Shown here: positions 16,942-29,096 of the stretch, piece by piece
Position numbering within the stretch: the first letter of the stretch is position 1
Layout: every line of letters begins with the position of its first letter
Assembly: GCA_017451265.1 (NCBI GenBank)
Contig: JAFSPU010000003.1
Span: 62,001 to 126,000 of the forward strand
From: Clostridiales bacterium
Lineage (GTDB): Bacteria; Bacillota; Clostridia; Saccharofermentanales; Saccharofermentanaceae
Direction of reading: 5' to 3'
DNA: 64,000 bases
Translations under genes and position numbers: made by a program
The notes under the pieces: model-generated
The model's database searches: none
What the model was told of the DNA's origin: nothing
What the model saw: the letters and a program-made list of their open reading frames with translations, nothing else

Positions 16942-17454
16942 TTACTGTCTTATCCAGCGCTTGATGTAGATCTTAAATCCTCTTACGTCAGCGCCGTGAA
17001 TAGAAAGGCCTTCCTTGATCTCAGCACCCTGGCAGATACCGGTAATATCCTCGATAGCATGACCGAAAGCGGAACCCTCATGTGTGATGAAAGGCTTGAT
17101 CGTCTTACCTTCCCAGTTAAACTTCTCCAGGAATGTAAACATGGCCATCGGATAGGTCTCGATATAATTAGGGCCTCCGAGGTAGACCGTATCATATTCG
17201 TCGATGGACTCGGGGCAGTTCTTGATCTCGGGTCTCATATTAGCACTCTGATCGACCTTAGCCTTGGCAAAGCAGTCCTCATAGGACTCAGGCATAGGCT
17301 CCACGGGATCGATCTTAATCATATCCGCATCGGGAATGAACTCTTTAATGTACTCTGCAGCAATCTCAGTATTGCCCTTGGGGAGATTTACGATATCTCC
17401 GTTAACGTTGTTCTCACCGGCCTTTGAAAAGTAGGCTATCAGTGTCTTACCCAT
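16942..17454 (-). CDS. Flavodoxin
   Basis: 170 residues beginning MGKTLIAYFSKAGENNVNG...KGNTEIAAEYI, the flavodoxin FMN-phosphate loop in the variant of the Clostridial Flavodoxin_4 group. YDTVYLGGPNYIETYPMAMFTFLEKFNWEGKTIKPFITHEGSAFG holds the second FMN-binding loop and the conserved HEGS. It carries electrons between reductases and acceptors in the cytoplasm under low iron or in fermentation; the partner is unknown. It follows the cytidylate-kinase-like gene by 23 bases on the same strand. Confidence 0.85.
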   Translation of the reverse strand: MGKTLIAYFSKAGENNVNGDIVNLPKGNTEIAAEYIKEFIPDADMIKIDPVEPMPESYEDCFAKAKVDQSANMRPEIKNCPESIDEYDTVYLGGPNYIETYPMAMFTFLEKFNWEGKTIKPFITHEGSAFGHAIEDITGICQGAEIKEGLSIHGADVRGFKIYIKRWIRQ

Positions 17455-17477
17455 CTGTTACTCATCTCCTGTTTCTA

Positions 17478-18050
17478 TCACTCAGCTTCATCGAGCTTGT
17501 TTATTACATAATCGAGGATGGCCTCTTCTATTTCCTCCGGGCTCATCTGCTCAGCGTCAAAGCACATATCGTAGTTTGCGGGGTCACCGAAGACCTTACC
17601 AGTATATGCCTCATAGAAGTCCTTCCTGTACTTGTTGGAGCTTATCTCAAGCTTGGCGGCATCCTCTTCACTGACTCTCAGTCTCTTGGCGATATTCTTT
17701 ATTCTGTATTCCTTGGGAGCATCAATAAAGAAGCTGAAAACATTGGGGCGTCCCGAGAGAACATAGTCAGCGCATCGGCCTACGATGATACAGGACTCGC
17801 TGTCAGCCAGAAGATTGATCAGCTGCGCCTGCTTATCAAATAGTTCCTTATCATAAGTAAAAGCGGACTCCGGCTCGATAGTATCACCGGAACCTTCGCT
17901 CAGAAGATTCTTTATATCAACCTTGCCGCGGCCTACGTTCTTGATACCTTTGTTGTAGTACCTGATACCGAGCTTATCGGCGAGGTTCTTGGCAACTCGC
18001 TTACCGCCGCTGCCGAATGTTCTTGATATGGTGATCACATAATCTTTCAT
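17478..18050 (-). CDS. Cytidylate kinase-like protein
   Basis: 190 residues. MKDYVITISRTFGSGGKRVAKNLADKLGIRYY is the P-loop region typical of the cytidylate kinase-like family (GSGGKxxA in place of the classic GPAGAGKST). CIIVGRCADYVL and FSFFIDAPKEYRIKNIAKRLRVSEEDA fit the lid and core of the NMP-kinase fold. True Cmk in Clostridia usually has a separate gene, and members of this group often have uncertain substrates, so I do not assign a symbol. GGAGG precedes the ATG. It diverges from queA. Confidence 0.8.
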   Translation of the reverse strand: MKDYVITISRTFGSGGKRVAKNLADKLGIRYYNKGIKNVGRGKVDIKNLLSEGSGDTIEPESAFTYDKELFDKQAQLINLLADSESCIIVGRCADYVLSGRPNVFSFFIDAPKEYRIKNIAKRLRVSEEDAAKLEISSNKYRKDFYEAYTGKVFGDPANYDMCFDAEQMSPEEIEEAILDYVINKLDEAE

Positions 18051-18127
18051 ATCTGTGCCTCCGATCCAAACACAATTATATCACAGTCAATTTGTGGTAT
18101 ATTGTATTGGCATAAGAAAGGAATAAA

Positions 18128-20832
<2,705 letters not shown>

Positions 20833-20836
<4 letters not shown>

Positions 20837-21714
20837 AGAAGGCTCCTTTTGACCGTAAACACGATCGCGGTGTAGTTATCCTGCTTGGGACGTTTGCGCG
20901 CGGCAACGGCATGCTTAAGCTCTACTGCAGTTGAAGCTGCCGTGTCTTTTAAGTAGCGCGTAAGATTGCGAAGGGAGACGGCATCTGTAAGGCCGTCCGA
21001 GCTGACGATTATCTTGTCGCCGTCGAAGATCCTTATCGGCTTCTTGGTGTAGATGACCCTGGGGTTCTTGTTTCCCATGAAGTCCACCAGGGACCTGGCC
21101 TTTGGGTTGCTGTAAGCGGTCTGCGTCTGCTTGTTGTTGCGGCAAAGGGACTTTATAAGCAGCGCCATGTAATTCTGCCTCGGGTTAAGAATGGTTGGAG
21201 TGCCGTTACGCACCAGGATAATATCGCTGTCGCCGACGCTGTAGTAGTTCATGAAGTTGCCCGTGATGTGAACCATCGCGAGCGTGGAGCCGCCGGACAG
21301 ATTGTATTCTTCGTAAAGCACATTAGAGAAACGCCTTAATTCATCCGCATTCTGCTCAGAGGCAAAGAATGACATGGGACACATATTCTCGACGAAACCC
21401 GCTACCTTCTCAGAGATCTCGCCTCCGAATTCCATTCCGCCCATGCCGTCGGCAACGAGAGCCGTAATACCGTATTTATGGTAATCCTGCAAAGGAGAGA
21501 TATAGACCGAGTCCTGCTGAGACGGTCTCTTTCCTATCTCGCAAAACCAGGCACAGTCAATATACAATTCATTGTCATCAGGATGGCCGAAGCCCCCCTT
21601 TTTAACATAAACAACAGAAAACCAGATGAAAACAGCCGTAGTCAGCACAAACAGGATTACAGCCGGCAGGATAAGCCCGTGCAGGACCGGAAGATCTGCA
21701 AAACTAGTCTGCAT
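20833..21714 (-). CDS. Membrane-anchored PP2C-family Ser/Thr phosphatase
   Basis: 293 residues. One transmembrane helix at about 12-35 is followed by a cytoplasmic PP2C domain with all main motifs: KRPSQQDS, VADGMGG, GGSTLAMV, YYSVGDSDIIL, VSSDGLTDAV and KQDNYTAIV. The Asp residues bind the two metal ions. Such phosphatases oppose Hanks-type Ser/Thr kinases; no kinase gene lies in the window. It starts 10 bases inside the upstream DUF624-like gene and ends 4 bases inside the degenerate PP2C gene, so the three form a coupled set. Confidence 0.88.
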
Positions 21715-22660
21715 CGCCTTCCTCTTCCGTTAATTCATCAGACAGATCATCGTCTTCTACGGTTTCTTCCGCCGCATCCATGGGGGCGATATACTCCTTG
21801 ATAACTTCGCCTGTGAAGTAAGCCATTGTGTACTGCACAAGACCGAAGATAAGTGTCAGATAGTAGAAGACTACAACCGCATAAGCGAAGTATGTGGTCG
21901 TAACCAGAAGCATCGCAGGGATGATGATGAGAGCCACGATGAGAAGCAGCGCGAGTCCCAGACAAGGTCCGAACTTAAGAAGGAAGAACAGGAATGCATT
22001 CTTGTAGATCTTACGAAGAGGAAGATCACGGGAAACGATCAGAGTGTAGACCATATTCTGAATGATGATAAACACAAAAAACAGTATCACGAAGAATGTT
22101 CCGATCGCGGTACCCCAGGTAGTTCCGATATTTAGATAGAAGCCTGTGGCCAAAAGGCACAGCGCAGTTACGATTACAGATATGATCGAAGCTGCCAGCG
22201 ACTGCTTCCAGTTAGTCTTCATACCATCCTTAAAATCAGTAAAGAGGAATACTCCCTCCTGCCTGTAAAGGTTTCTGTAGACCTGAGTGAAACCGGCCTG
22301 AAAAGGTCCTATTACGAGCAAAGTACTTCCCAGAAGGAACATAACGCAGAAAAGTACGATTAGGTAATAGATCTGGTAAGCGGCATCAGAACCGACATCA
22401 TTGATAGACTGGTTGCCGACGACTCCTGAATCAAACATGAACTGAACGAAGTTCTCGGGAACAAATACGCTGTTGATATACGGAAGGAAGAACAGCACGA
22501 ATGCAAAGGCCAGAAGCATCATCGGTATATTAAATACCAGGAAGAGCACATTGACCGACATTACCGTAAACAGGTGCGTCTTGAGAGCATAAAAATAATT
22601 ATAGACAGGCCCGTGCTGTTCGGGCACATAATCTTCCTTGGGAACTTTCTTCAGATTCAT
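21704..22660 (-). CDS. DUF624/YesL-like membrane protein
   Basis: 318 residues with about six hydrophobic segments. The start region YNYFYALKTHLFTVMSVNVLFLVFNIPMMLL and the later QAGFTQVYRNLYRQEGVFLFTDFKDGMKTNWKQSLAASII resemble the YesL/DUF624 family, where a short cytoplasmic loop with FxxFxxxxKxNxKQS-type sequence lies between helices. The C-terminus is acidic (EETVEDDDLSDELTEEEGDAD). The family is often found near sugar uptake genes, but here it sits between trmFO and PP2C. Function unknown. The gene ends with TAG inside the PP2C start region. Confidence 0.7.
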   Translation of the reverse strand: MNLKKVPKEDYVPEQHGPVYNYFYALKTHLFTVMSVNVLFLVFNIPMMLLAFAFVLFFLPYINSVFVPENFVQFMFDSGVVGNQSINDVGSDAAYQIYYLIVLFCVMFLLGSTLLVIGPFQAGFTQVYRNLYRQEGVFLFTDFKDGMKTNWKQSLAASIISVIVTALCLLATGFYLNIGTTWGTAIGTFFVILFFVFIIIQNMVYTLIVSRDLPLRKIYKNAFLFFLLKFGPCLGLALLLIVALIIIPAMLLVTTTYFAYAVVVFYYLTLIFGLVQYTMAYFTGEVIKEYIAPMDAAEETVEDDDLSDELTEEEGDAD

Positions 22661-22675
22661 CTGAATCTCCTTAAA

Positions 22676-24019
22676 TCAAATCTTTATCTTATTGATTATA
22701 TCGCTAAAAGCATCGATTCGGGCAAGTGAACGTTCTGCAATGGCTGCATTCTTGTCCTGTTTGGCTGTTTTGCCTCTGAATTTGCCCGGCATATGAGCCA
22801 CGATACCGAAATTGGCATTCATGGGAACGAACTTGGTTATCGTCTGATCCGATACATAAGATGCCATGGCGCCAATTACAGTCTCATCGTTAAGTGTCTG
22901 AGTAGGATCTATCCCCTTGGTTCTTAATGCTGCATTAAGTCCCGCGAAGAAACCGGAAGATGCAGATTCGATATAGCCCTCTACTCCCGTTATCTGTCCC
23001 GCAAAGAAGATATCGGGATGATCCTTCATGCTGTAATCGGGATTAAGAAGCTTAGGTGAATTGATATAAGTGTTACGGTGCATTACTCCGTATCTTAGAT
23101 ACTCCGCATTCTCAAGGCCCGGTATCATACCGAAGACACGCTTCTGCTCACCGAACTTGAGTCTTGTCTGGAAGCCGACGAGATTATACATGGTGGATGC
23201 TCTGTCATCCTGTCTTAGCTGCAGACAGGCATACGGCTCCTTGCCCGTGTTGGGATCTGTAAGTCCCACGGGCTTCAGGGGACCGAATCTCATGGTGTCC
23301 TCTCCCCTTGCCGCCATAACTTCGATAGGCATACAGCCTTCGAACACATTGATCTTGTCGAAGCCGTGTACATCGGCTTTCTCCGCCTCGATGAGAGCGT
23401 TGTAGAAATCCTTGTATTCTTCCTCGTTCATCGGACAGTTGATATAATCGTTACCGCCTTTGCCGTAACGGGACTGCCTGAACGCTTTGTTCATATCAAT
23501 GGACTCATAAGAGACGATCGGAGCCGCGGCATCAAAAAAATGAAGATCTGCATTTCCCGTAAGCCTCATGATGTCATCGTAGAGCTTACCGTCAGTAAGA
23601 GGGCCTGTGGCCACGATTACGACTCCGTCGGTCGGGATAGTCTCAACTTCTTCGGTCAGCACATGAATATGAGGATTGTTTTTGATCTTCTGTGTTATGT
23701 AACCCGAGAACTCCTCACGATCGACCGCCAGAGCACCACCCGCAGGAACCTCAGCCTTATCGGCAGCCTCCATAATAAGAGACCCCATACGGCGTAATTC
23801 TTCCTTAAGAAGTCCTACGGCATTTGTTATGGACACAGCTCTTAATGAGTTACTGCAGACAAGTTCAGCGAACATATCCGTCTTATGCGCAGGAGACTTT
23901 CTTGCAGGCTTCATCTCATAAAGGTCAACGTCTATACCAAATGAAGCAATAATATGAGCAGCCTCGCATCCTGCGAGGCCGGCTCCTATAACTTTTATTC
24001 TATTAACGGGATCAGGCAT
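22676..24019 (-). CDS. trmFO: Folate/FAD-dependent tRNA (uracil-54-C5) methyltransferase
   Basis: 447 residues. VIGAGLAGCEAAHIIASFG is the FAD-binding Rossmann motif, followed by VDLYEMKP and HKTDMFAELVCSNSLRA, both signatures of TrmFO (Gid). INCPMNEEEYKDFYNALIEAE and GQITGVEGYIESASSGFFAGLNAA are also family blocks. The enzyme makes ribothymidine at U54 of the tRNA T-loop using methylene-tetrahydrofolate. It lies 2 bases after the topA frame, the usual Bacillota order. Confidence 0.96.
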   Translation of the reverse strand: MPDPVNRIKVIGAGLAGCEAAHIIASFGIDVDLYEMKPARKSPAHKTDMFAELVCSNSLRAVSITNAVGLLKEELRRMGSLIMEAADKAEVPAGGALAVDREEFSGYITQKIKNNPHIHVLTEEVETIPTDGVVIVATGPLTDGKLYDDIMRLTGNADLHFFDAAAPIVSYESIDMNKAFRQSRYGKGGNDYINCPMNEEEYKDFYNALIEAEKADVHGFDKINVFEGCMPIEVMAARGEDTMRFGPLKPVGLTDPNTGKEPYACLQLRQDDRASTMYNLVGFQTRLKFGEQKRVFGMIPGLENAEYLRYGVMHRNTYINSPKLLNPDYSMKDHPDIFFAGQITGVEGYIESASSGFFAGLNAALRTKGIDPTQTLNDETVIGAMASYVSDQTITKFVPMNANFGIVAHMPGKFRGKTAKQDKNAAIAERSLARIDAFSDIINKIKI

Positions 24020-24021
24020 CC

Positions 24022-26160
24022 TTAATCCTTACTGTCCGAATCGGACTTCTTTCTTGTCTTCCTGGAAGGGCAGTCTTCATTGCCGCATCTCGGATACATC
24101 TTGCCTCTGAATCTGTGGAGTACCATGTAAGATCCGCATGTCTCACACTTCTTACCCTCAACAGGGATATCCCAGGAAATGAACTTACACTCGGGATCAT
24201 TACCCTTCTTGTCACATACATAGAATGTTCTGTGGTTCTTGATGGTCTTCTTGATAAGAAGTCCGGAACCGCACAGAGGGCACTTTCCCTTGGCCTGTAC
24301 TTCGATGTTTCTGGTGTACTTACACTCAGGATAATTGGAGCAGGCAATGAACTTACCGTTTCTTCCGTCCTTAATAACGAGCTCTCCGCCGCAGTCAGGA
24401 CAGATCTCACCGGTCTTAACATCCTCGATCTTGACCTTCTCGATGTTGGCATCAGCCTGCTTGATCTTATCGTGGAAGCCGGGATAGAAATCCTTAAGAA
24501 GTCTTACCCAGTCCTTCTCACCTATCTCGACATCATCAAGCTTGGACTCCATGCCTGCTGTGAAAGAAACATCAACGATCTCATTGAAGTTCTCCTCAAG
24601 CATATTGGTTACGAGCTTACCGAGATCAGTGATAAGAAGGTTCTTGCCTTCCTTCTCGACATACTTTCTGTCGAGAACTGTGGTGATAGTCTTGGAATAT
24701 GTGGAAGGTCTTCCGATACCGAACTCTTCCATGGCCTTGATAAGAGAAGCTTCGTTATAGTGTGCGGGAGGCAGCGTCTGCTTTGCCTCGATCTTGGCGC
24801 CGAGGTTCTTAAGAACAGCACCCTAGCTTACCTCAGGAAGTATAGCCTTTCCCTATTAAGCTTTCTTATCGTCCTTTATATCTCCGTATGCCGCAAGGAA
24901 TCCGGGGAATACAACTGTCTCACCCGTAGCACGGAATACATCGTCACCGCACTTGGCGTCGATCGTAACCGTATTGGTAACTGCATCAGCCATCTGGGAA
25001 GCAAGGAATCTTTCCCATATGAGCTTATAGAGCTTATACTGCTCGTTCGACAAAGATGACTTAATAGATTCAGGATTAAGATCAAAGTGAGAAGGACGGA
25101 TAGCCTCGTGCGCATCCTGGGCAGAATTTCTGTTCTTGAACTTTCTGTCATAAGGACATACGAATTCCTTGCCGTACTTCTCCTTAATAAGACCCTTTGA
25201 AGCTGCTACAGCCTCATCGGAGATTCTTACGGAGTCTGTTCTGATATAAGTAACGAGAGCCGTCTGACCCTGCCCCTCAATGTTGACACCTTCATAAAGC
25301 TGCTGGGCAACTCTTGTCGTGGTCCTGGTAGTAAAGCCGAGTCTTCTTGAAGCCTCCTGCTGCATCGTAGATGTAGTAAACGGAGGTGCAGGCTTCCTGG
25401 AGCCCTTGCCCTTCTTTACACTGAATGCCTCAAGGTCGCTGTCCTTAACATTTTCGTAGATCCTGTCAGCAGCTGTTTTATCAGTTACCTTGCCGCCCTC
25501 AGGCTTAACGATCTCGCCACCCTCGTATGTACCGTAATACTTAACAGTAAATGAATCCTTCTTGGCTCCGGGTGTAACCTCGCATGAAAGATTCCAGTAA
25601 TCCTCAGGAATAAATGCCTCTATCTCGGCGTCCTTATCAAGAACCATCCTTGTTACTACAGACTGTACGCGGCCTGCAGAAAGACCTGTTCTGATCTTCT
25701 TGCAAAGCAGCGGGCTTAACTCATATCCTACGAGTCTGTCGAGGATTCTTCTGGCCTGCTGTGCATCCACAAGATTCATGTCGATGGCTCTAGGGTTAGC
25801 AATGGCCTCCTGAACAGCCTTCTTGGTAATCTCGTTAAATGTAACTCTGCATGAAGATTCGGGATCGATCTTCAGTGTCTTGGCTACATGCCATGCAATA
25901 GCTTCTCCCTCGCGGTCCGGGTCGGTTGCGATATAGACCTGATCGGCCTGGGAAGCAAGAGCGATGAGCTCTTTCTTTACCTTTACATTCTTATCTATAT
26001 ATAAGGGCTTAAAATCATTCTCGACACTTACACCCAGCGTCTTATCCGGCAGATCTCTGAAATGACCTACCGTTGCTGTTACTTTATAATCGTGTCCAAG
26101 ATATCTCTCGATGGTCTTTGCCTTGGCAGGAGACTCAACGATAACAAGATTCTTTCCCAT
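24022..26160 (-). pseudogene. topA: DNA topoisomerase I, interrupted by three in-frame stops
   Basis: The 713-codon frame encodes a complete type IA topoisomerase except for TAA at 24858-24856, TAG at 24855-24853 and TAG at 24825-24823. Before the stops are the Toprim domain (LVIVESPAKAKTIERYLG, YIATDPDREGEAIAWH) and the catalytic tyrosine in TYIRTDSVRIS. After them come LPPAHYNEASLIKAMEEFGIGRPSTY and three C-terminal zinc-finger units (CPDCGG, CPLCGSG, CETCGS). Homologues have Glu at the third site (LPELxEGDxL), so GAG-to-TAG fits; the first two fit GAA GAG. TopA relaxes negative supercoils and is normally essential or nearly so, so true loss would be surprising. The next in-frame ATG (24732) would omit conserved residues. 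Confidence 0.9.
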
Positions 26161-26205
26161 GGTTAAATTTCACCGCTTTCAATCGATTCAGTGTTTTACT
26201 ATAGA

Positions 26206-27405
26206 TTAACCTTTCTGAATTGTCAAAACATATTTTCCTCGCTCATTGGCGATCAAACCTTCCGTCTCGAGCATTGTAATGATCGATGACAGATACGTAA
26301 AAGGGATCCCGAGGCAGTTACAAAGCTCATCGATATTCCTTGGTTTCTCGGATATCTCATCACAGATCACGGCCTTCCATGCGCCTTCAGACAGGTGCTC
26401 GGGATCGACCTTCATCATCTCCCTGAAAAAGTCCAGATCAGGCTCCTCAGGGTAGTCACCGCATAGAAGCCGCCTGTTCTCCACCTCCTTTTGTATACGC
26501 TCGTAAACAGTTTCAACATCTATCAGCACTTCGGCACCATCACGCAGAAGATTAAGGCCTCCGATGCAGTTATCGACATAAATGCTGTTCGGCAGCACGA
26601 AAACATCTTTCCCCTGGTTAGCCGCGAAAGATGCGGTATGAAGAGTGCCGCTGCGTTTTCCCGCCTCCATGATCAGGCACACATCTGATAAAGCGGATAT
26701 AAGCCTGTTTCTGGATGGAAAATACTGCTTAATGACATCATGTCCGGGCGGCATCTCGGACACCACTGCCCCCGTCTGACAGATTCGCTCATATGTATCC
26801 CTGTTATGGTACGGGTAGATCACATCGCAGCCTCCGGGAAGCACCGCGATCGTGCGTCCGTTATTTGCCATACACGCTTCATGCGCATTTCTGTCTATAC
26901 CCAGCGCCATACCGGATACGATTACGACATTCCTTTCACTTAAGGCCTGTGAGAACTCACGGGTTGCATACAGGGAATATCTTCCGGGGTCCCGGCTTCC
27001 CACGATAGCCGCGCCGCCGTTGTTATCGACTTCCCTTAACACATCAGGATCGCCCTTTAAAAACAGCACCGGCGGCATTCCGCTTAAGTAGCGCCATATT
27101 CGGGGATAAAGATCACTGTCTCTGGGAATGATCCTGATATTCCCTCTGTCGGCAAATTCGGCATATCTTAACGCCGCCTCTTTAACCTTAGGTGAACTTC
27201 CGACTGCATCATCGATAAGAAGCGAAGTCCTTCCGCTTAACCGCGTATAATACTCCTCCGAGATCCGTTTCAGATCCGCAATATCAGGGAAGTCATGAAA
27301 GCCTATAGCGCCGATATTATTCAATTCTTCCCAGACCTTATAGTCCACCTTCGTTTCATTTCTGATCGCCACATATTCAAGAAGCGCTAAGTCCCGCTCT
27401 GACAT
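26206..27405 (-). CDS. dprA: DNA-processing protein DprA
   Basis: 399 residues. The Rossmann-like core is intact: AAIVGSRDPGRYSLYATREFS, VSGMALGIDRNAHEACM, GRTIAVLPGGCDVIYPYHN and FPSRNRLISALSDVCLIMEAGKRSGTLHTASFA. The C-terminal ~60 residues form a winged helix (EKPRNIDELCNCLGIPFTYLSSIITMLETEGLI). DprA loads RecA on incoming single-stranded DNA in transformation. The start overlaps the comM end by 29 bases. With comM here and comF at 58689 the window holds three competence-related genes, though all occur widely in species not known to transform. Confidence 0.93.
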   Translation of the reverse strand: MSERDLALLEYVAIRNETKVDYKVWEELNNIGAIGFHDFPDIADLKRISEEYYTRLSGRTSLLIDDAVGSSPKVKEAALRYAEFADRGNIRIIPRDSDLYPRIWRYLSGMPPVLFLKGDPDVLREVDNNGGAAIVGSRDPGRYSLYATREFSQALSERNVVIVSGMALGIDRNAHEACMANNGRTIAVLPGGCDVIYPYHNRDTYERICQTGAVVSEMPPGHDVIKQYFPSRNRLISALSDVCLIMEAGKRSGTLHTASFAANQGKDVFVLPNSIYVDNCIGGLNLLRDGAEVLIDVETVYERIQKEVENRRLLCGDYPEEPDLDFFREMMKVDPEHLSEGAWKAVICDEISEKPRNIDELCNCLGIPFTYLSSIITMLETEGLIANERGKYVLTIQKG

Positions 27406-28939
27406 ACTGATTATCTCCTTTCCTGTAAATACCCGCTTCGGCTACATCCGCCTTGATCATGTCTTCTCTTCCTGCAAGATCCGCGACAGTTCTTCCCACG
27501 CGCAGGATACGGTTAAAGCCCCTGGCCGAGAACCCCGAAGCCTCTGCAATCTCGGCTGCATATCTGACTACTTCTGAACTTGCTCTGAACAGCTCGGCAT
27601 CGGCATTACAGCATGTCCCGTTAAATACGCCGTCGTTAAACCTATTTCTCTGCATATCCCAGGCACTCTTCACATAGGCCTTCATCTGTTCGTTAACCTT
27701 TATGTCCTCCTTCACCGCAGACTCTGCCAGGTACTCTCCGGATATGGACCTCATCTCCGCGACCAGATCTATCCTGTCTTTGATCGGGCCCGACAGTTTC
27801 CCCATATAGTTATTGATGACCCTGGGCGTGCAAGTGCACCTTCTGCCCTCTTCGTAGAGCATTCCGCACCTGCACGGGTTGCCTGCAGCCACGAACACGA
27901 ACGACGCCGGGAAAGCGAAGTTTCTGCCGTCTTTGCTCATGCGCACCACATGGTCTTCCAGAGGCACTCGCAGGGCTTCCATAACTTCCCTTTTAAACTC
28001 GAATATCTCATCCGCGAAAAGCACACCGTGATTGGCGAGCGCGAACTCACCCGGCATAAGCTTGCTGGGCGTGCCGAGTATCCTTCCCCTGCTCATCCCC
28101 GGGTAAATGTAGCGGAAAGGCCTTCTGTCGCTTAGGATCAGGCTCTCCTCGGGGTCATCCTTCAGCCCCGCAGCCTCCATCACCGAGTAAACATCACCTA
28201 TCTCGGCACCCTTAAGAGGAGGCAGTATACCCGCAAGTATCTTTCCTGCCATGGTCTTGCCGCACCCCGGGCTTCCGAGCAGGAGTATGTTATGCACTCC
28301 AGCCGCAGCAATGAGCAGTGCGCGCACCGCCTTCTGCTGTCCCTTTACGGAAGAGAAGTCAGGCAGGTCCTCTTCACTTCTGCCGATGTCATCCACGCTA
28401 TAAGACACAGGGCTGTACCCGTCATCTTCAAAAATACTTCGCAGCTCGCTTATGCTCCTTAATGTCATGCACTTTAAGCTTGCGCACCTCGCCGCATCCA
28501 CCTCTTCTTCCGGTATGAAGACCATATCGTACTGTTCATGGTTCATGCGCAGCCTTAAGGAAGCCGCAGGCGTACCCTTGACCGTACCGTCCAACATGAT
28601 CTCTCCACTTGAATAGATGCGTACCCCTGACGGGACTTCTAGCTGACCTGAAGCGATAAGCATACCCACCGCAATAGGCAGATCGAATCCCGTGCCGGAT
28701 TTCTTGATGTATGAGGGCGAGATTGAAGCCGTGATGTGGCCCTTGGGCATCTTATATCCGGAAGCCGCAAGCGCAGGCTGTATCCTGCCCCTGGACTCCC
28801 TTATGGAAGAGTCGCACAGACCTATTACATCAAATGACGGCAGGCCCGGCGTGATCGAGACTTCAATCTGCGCATCCACAGCGGTCATGCCGTCCATAAA
28901 AGACGTAAAAACCTTAACTAAAGCTGTTTTTGCAGCCAT
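27377..28939 (-). CDS. comM: ComM/YifB family Mg-chelatase-like AAA+ ATPase
   Basis: 520 residues. An S5-like N-terminal domain (GLPSFDVIGLCDSSIRESRGRI, PKGHITASISPSYIKKSGTGFDLPIA) is followed by the AAA+ core: Walker A GSPGCGKTMAGKILAGILPP, Walker B HGVLFADEIFEF, and sensor FVFVAAGNPCRCG. The C-terminus is the Mg_chelatase_C domain ending GFSARGFNRILRVGRTVADL. In transformable bacteria ComM is a helicase promoting branch migration. AAGGAGGA precedes the ATG. The start is about 60-100 bases from the phased CGACAA array at 29001-29038. Confidence 0.9.
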   Translation of the reverse strand: MAAKTALVKVFTSFMDGMTAVDAQIEVSITPGLPSFDVIGLCDSSIRESRGRIQPALAASGYKMPKGHITASISPSYIKKSGTGFDLPIAVGMLIASGQLEVPSGVRIYSSGEIMLDGTVKGTPAASLRLRMNHEQYDMVFIPEEEVDAARCASLKCMTLRSISELRSIFEDDGYSPVSYSVDDIGRSEEDLPDFSSVKGQQKAVRALLIAAAGVHNILLLGSPGCGKTMAGKILAGILPPLKGAEIGDVYSVMEAAGLKDDPEESLILSDRRPFRYIYPGMSRGRILGTPSKLMPGEFALANHGVLFADEIFEFKREVMEALRVPLEDHVVRMSKDGRNFAFPASFVFVAAGNPCRCGMLYEEGRRCTCTPRVINNYMGKLSGPIKDRIDLVAEMRSISGEYLAESAVKEDIKVNEQMKAYVKSAWDMQRNRFNDGVFNGTCCNADAELFRASSEVVRYAAEIAEASGFSARGFNRILRVGRTVADLAGREDMIKADVAEAGIYRKGDNQYVRAGLSAS

Positions 28940-29000
28940 TTTCTATCCTCCTTATTCCCTGTTCCTTCTTAACAATAGCAGGGTTTGGAGTCCAAAAGAC

Positions 29001-29038
29001 CGACAATTGTCGACAAAAAACGACAAAAAACGACAAAG
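29001..29038. repeat. Phased CGACAA array between comM and ychF
   Basis: CGACAA starts at 29001, 29011, 29021 and 29031, an exact 10-base period. The last 30 bases (29009-29038) are identical in reverse complement to 63079-63050. CGACAATTGTCG at 29001-29012 is also a perfect palindrome. The CGACAAA core equals that of the Spo0A box (TTCGACAAA), although the two flanking bases differ (AA or GT). The copy lies across the expected -35 region of a ychF promoter (TACAAT at 29045-29050) and 60-100 bases before comM, so regulation of either gene is possible. Confidence 0.7.
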
Positions 29039-29044
29039 TGGTGG

Positions 29045-29050
29045 TACAAT
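29045..29050 (+). promoter_or_regulatory. -10 box candidate for ychF
   Basis: TACAAT lies 46 bases before the ychF ATG. The -35 position falls inside the CGACAA array (29001-29038) and no TTGACA is present, consistent with a promoter that depends on an activator bound to the array. Inference. Confidence 0.4.
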
Positions 29051-29096
29051 ACGTAGGCTTTATTAGAAATAAATAATAAGAACAGAGGTATATATA

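Noticed and set aside
24823-24858. Reassignment of TAA/TAG to glutamate
   Set aside because: TAA and TAG end many intact genes in this window (for example TAA of tgt and TAG of the DUF624-like gene), so a global code change is not supported.
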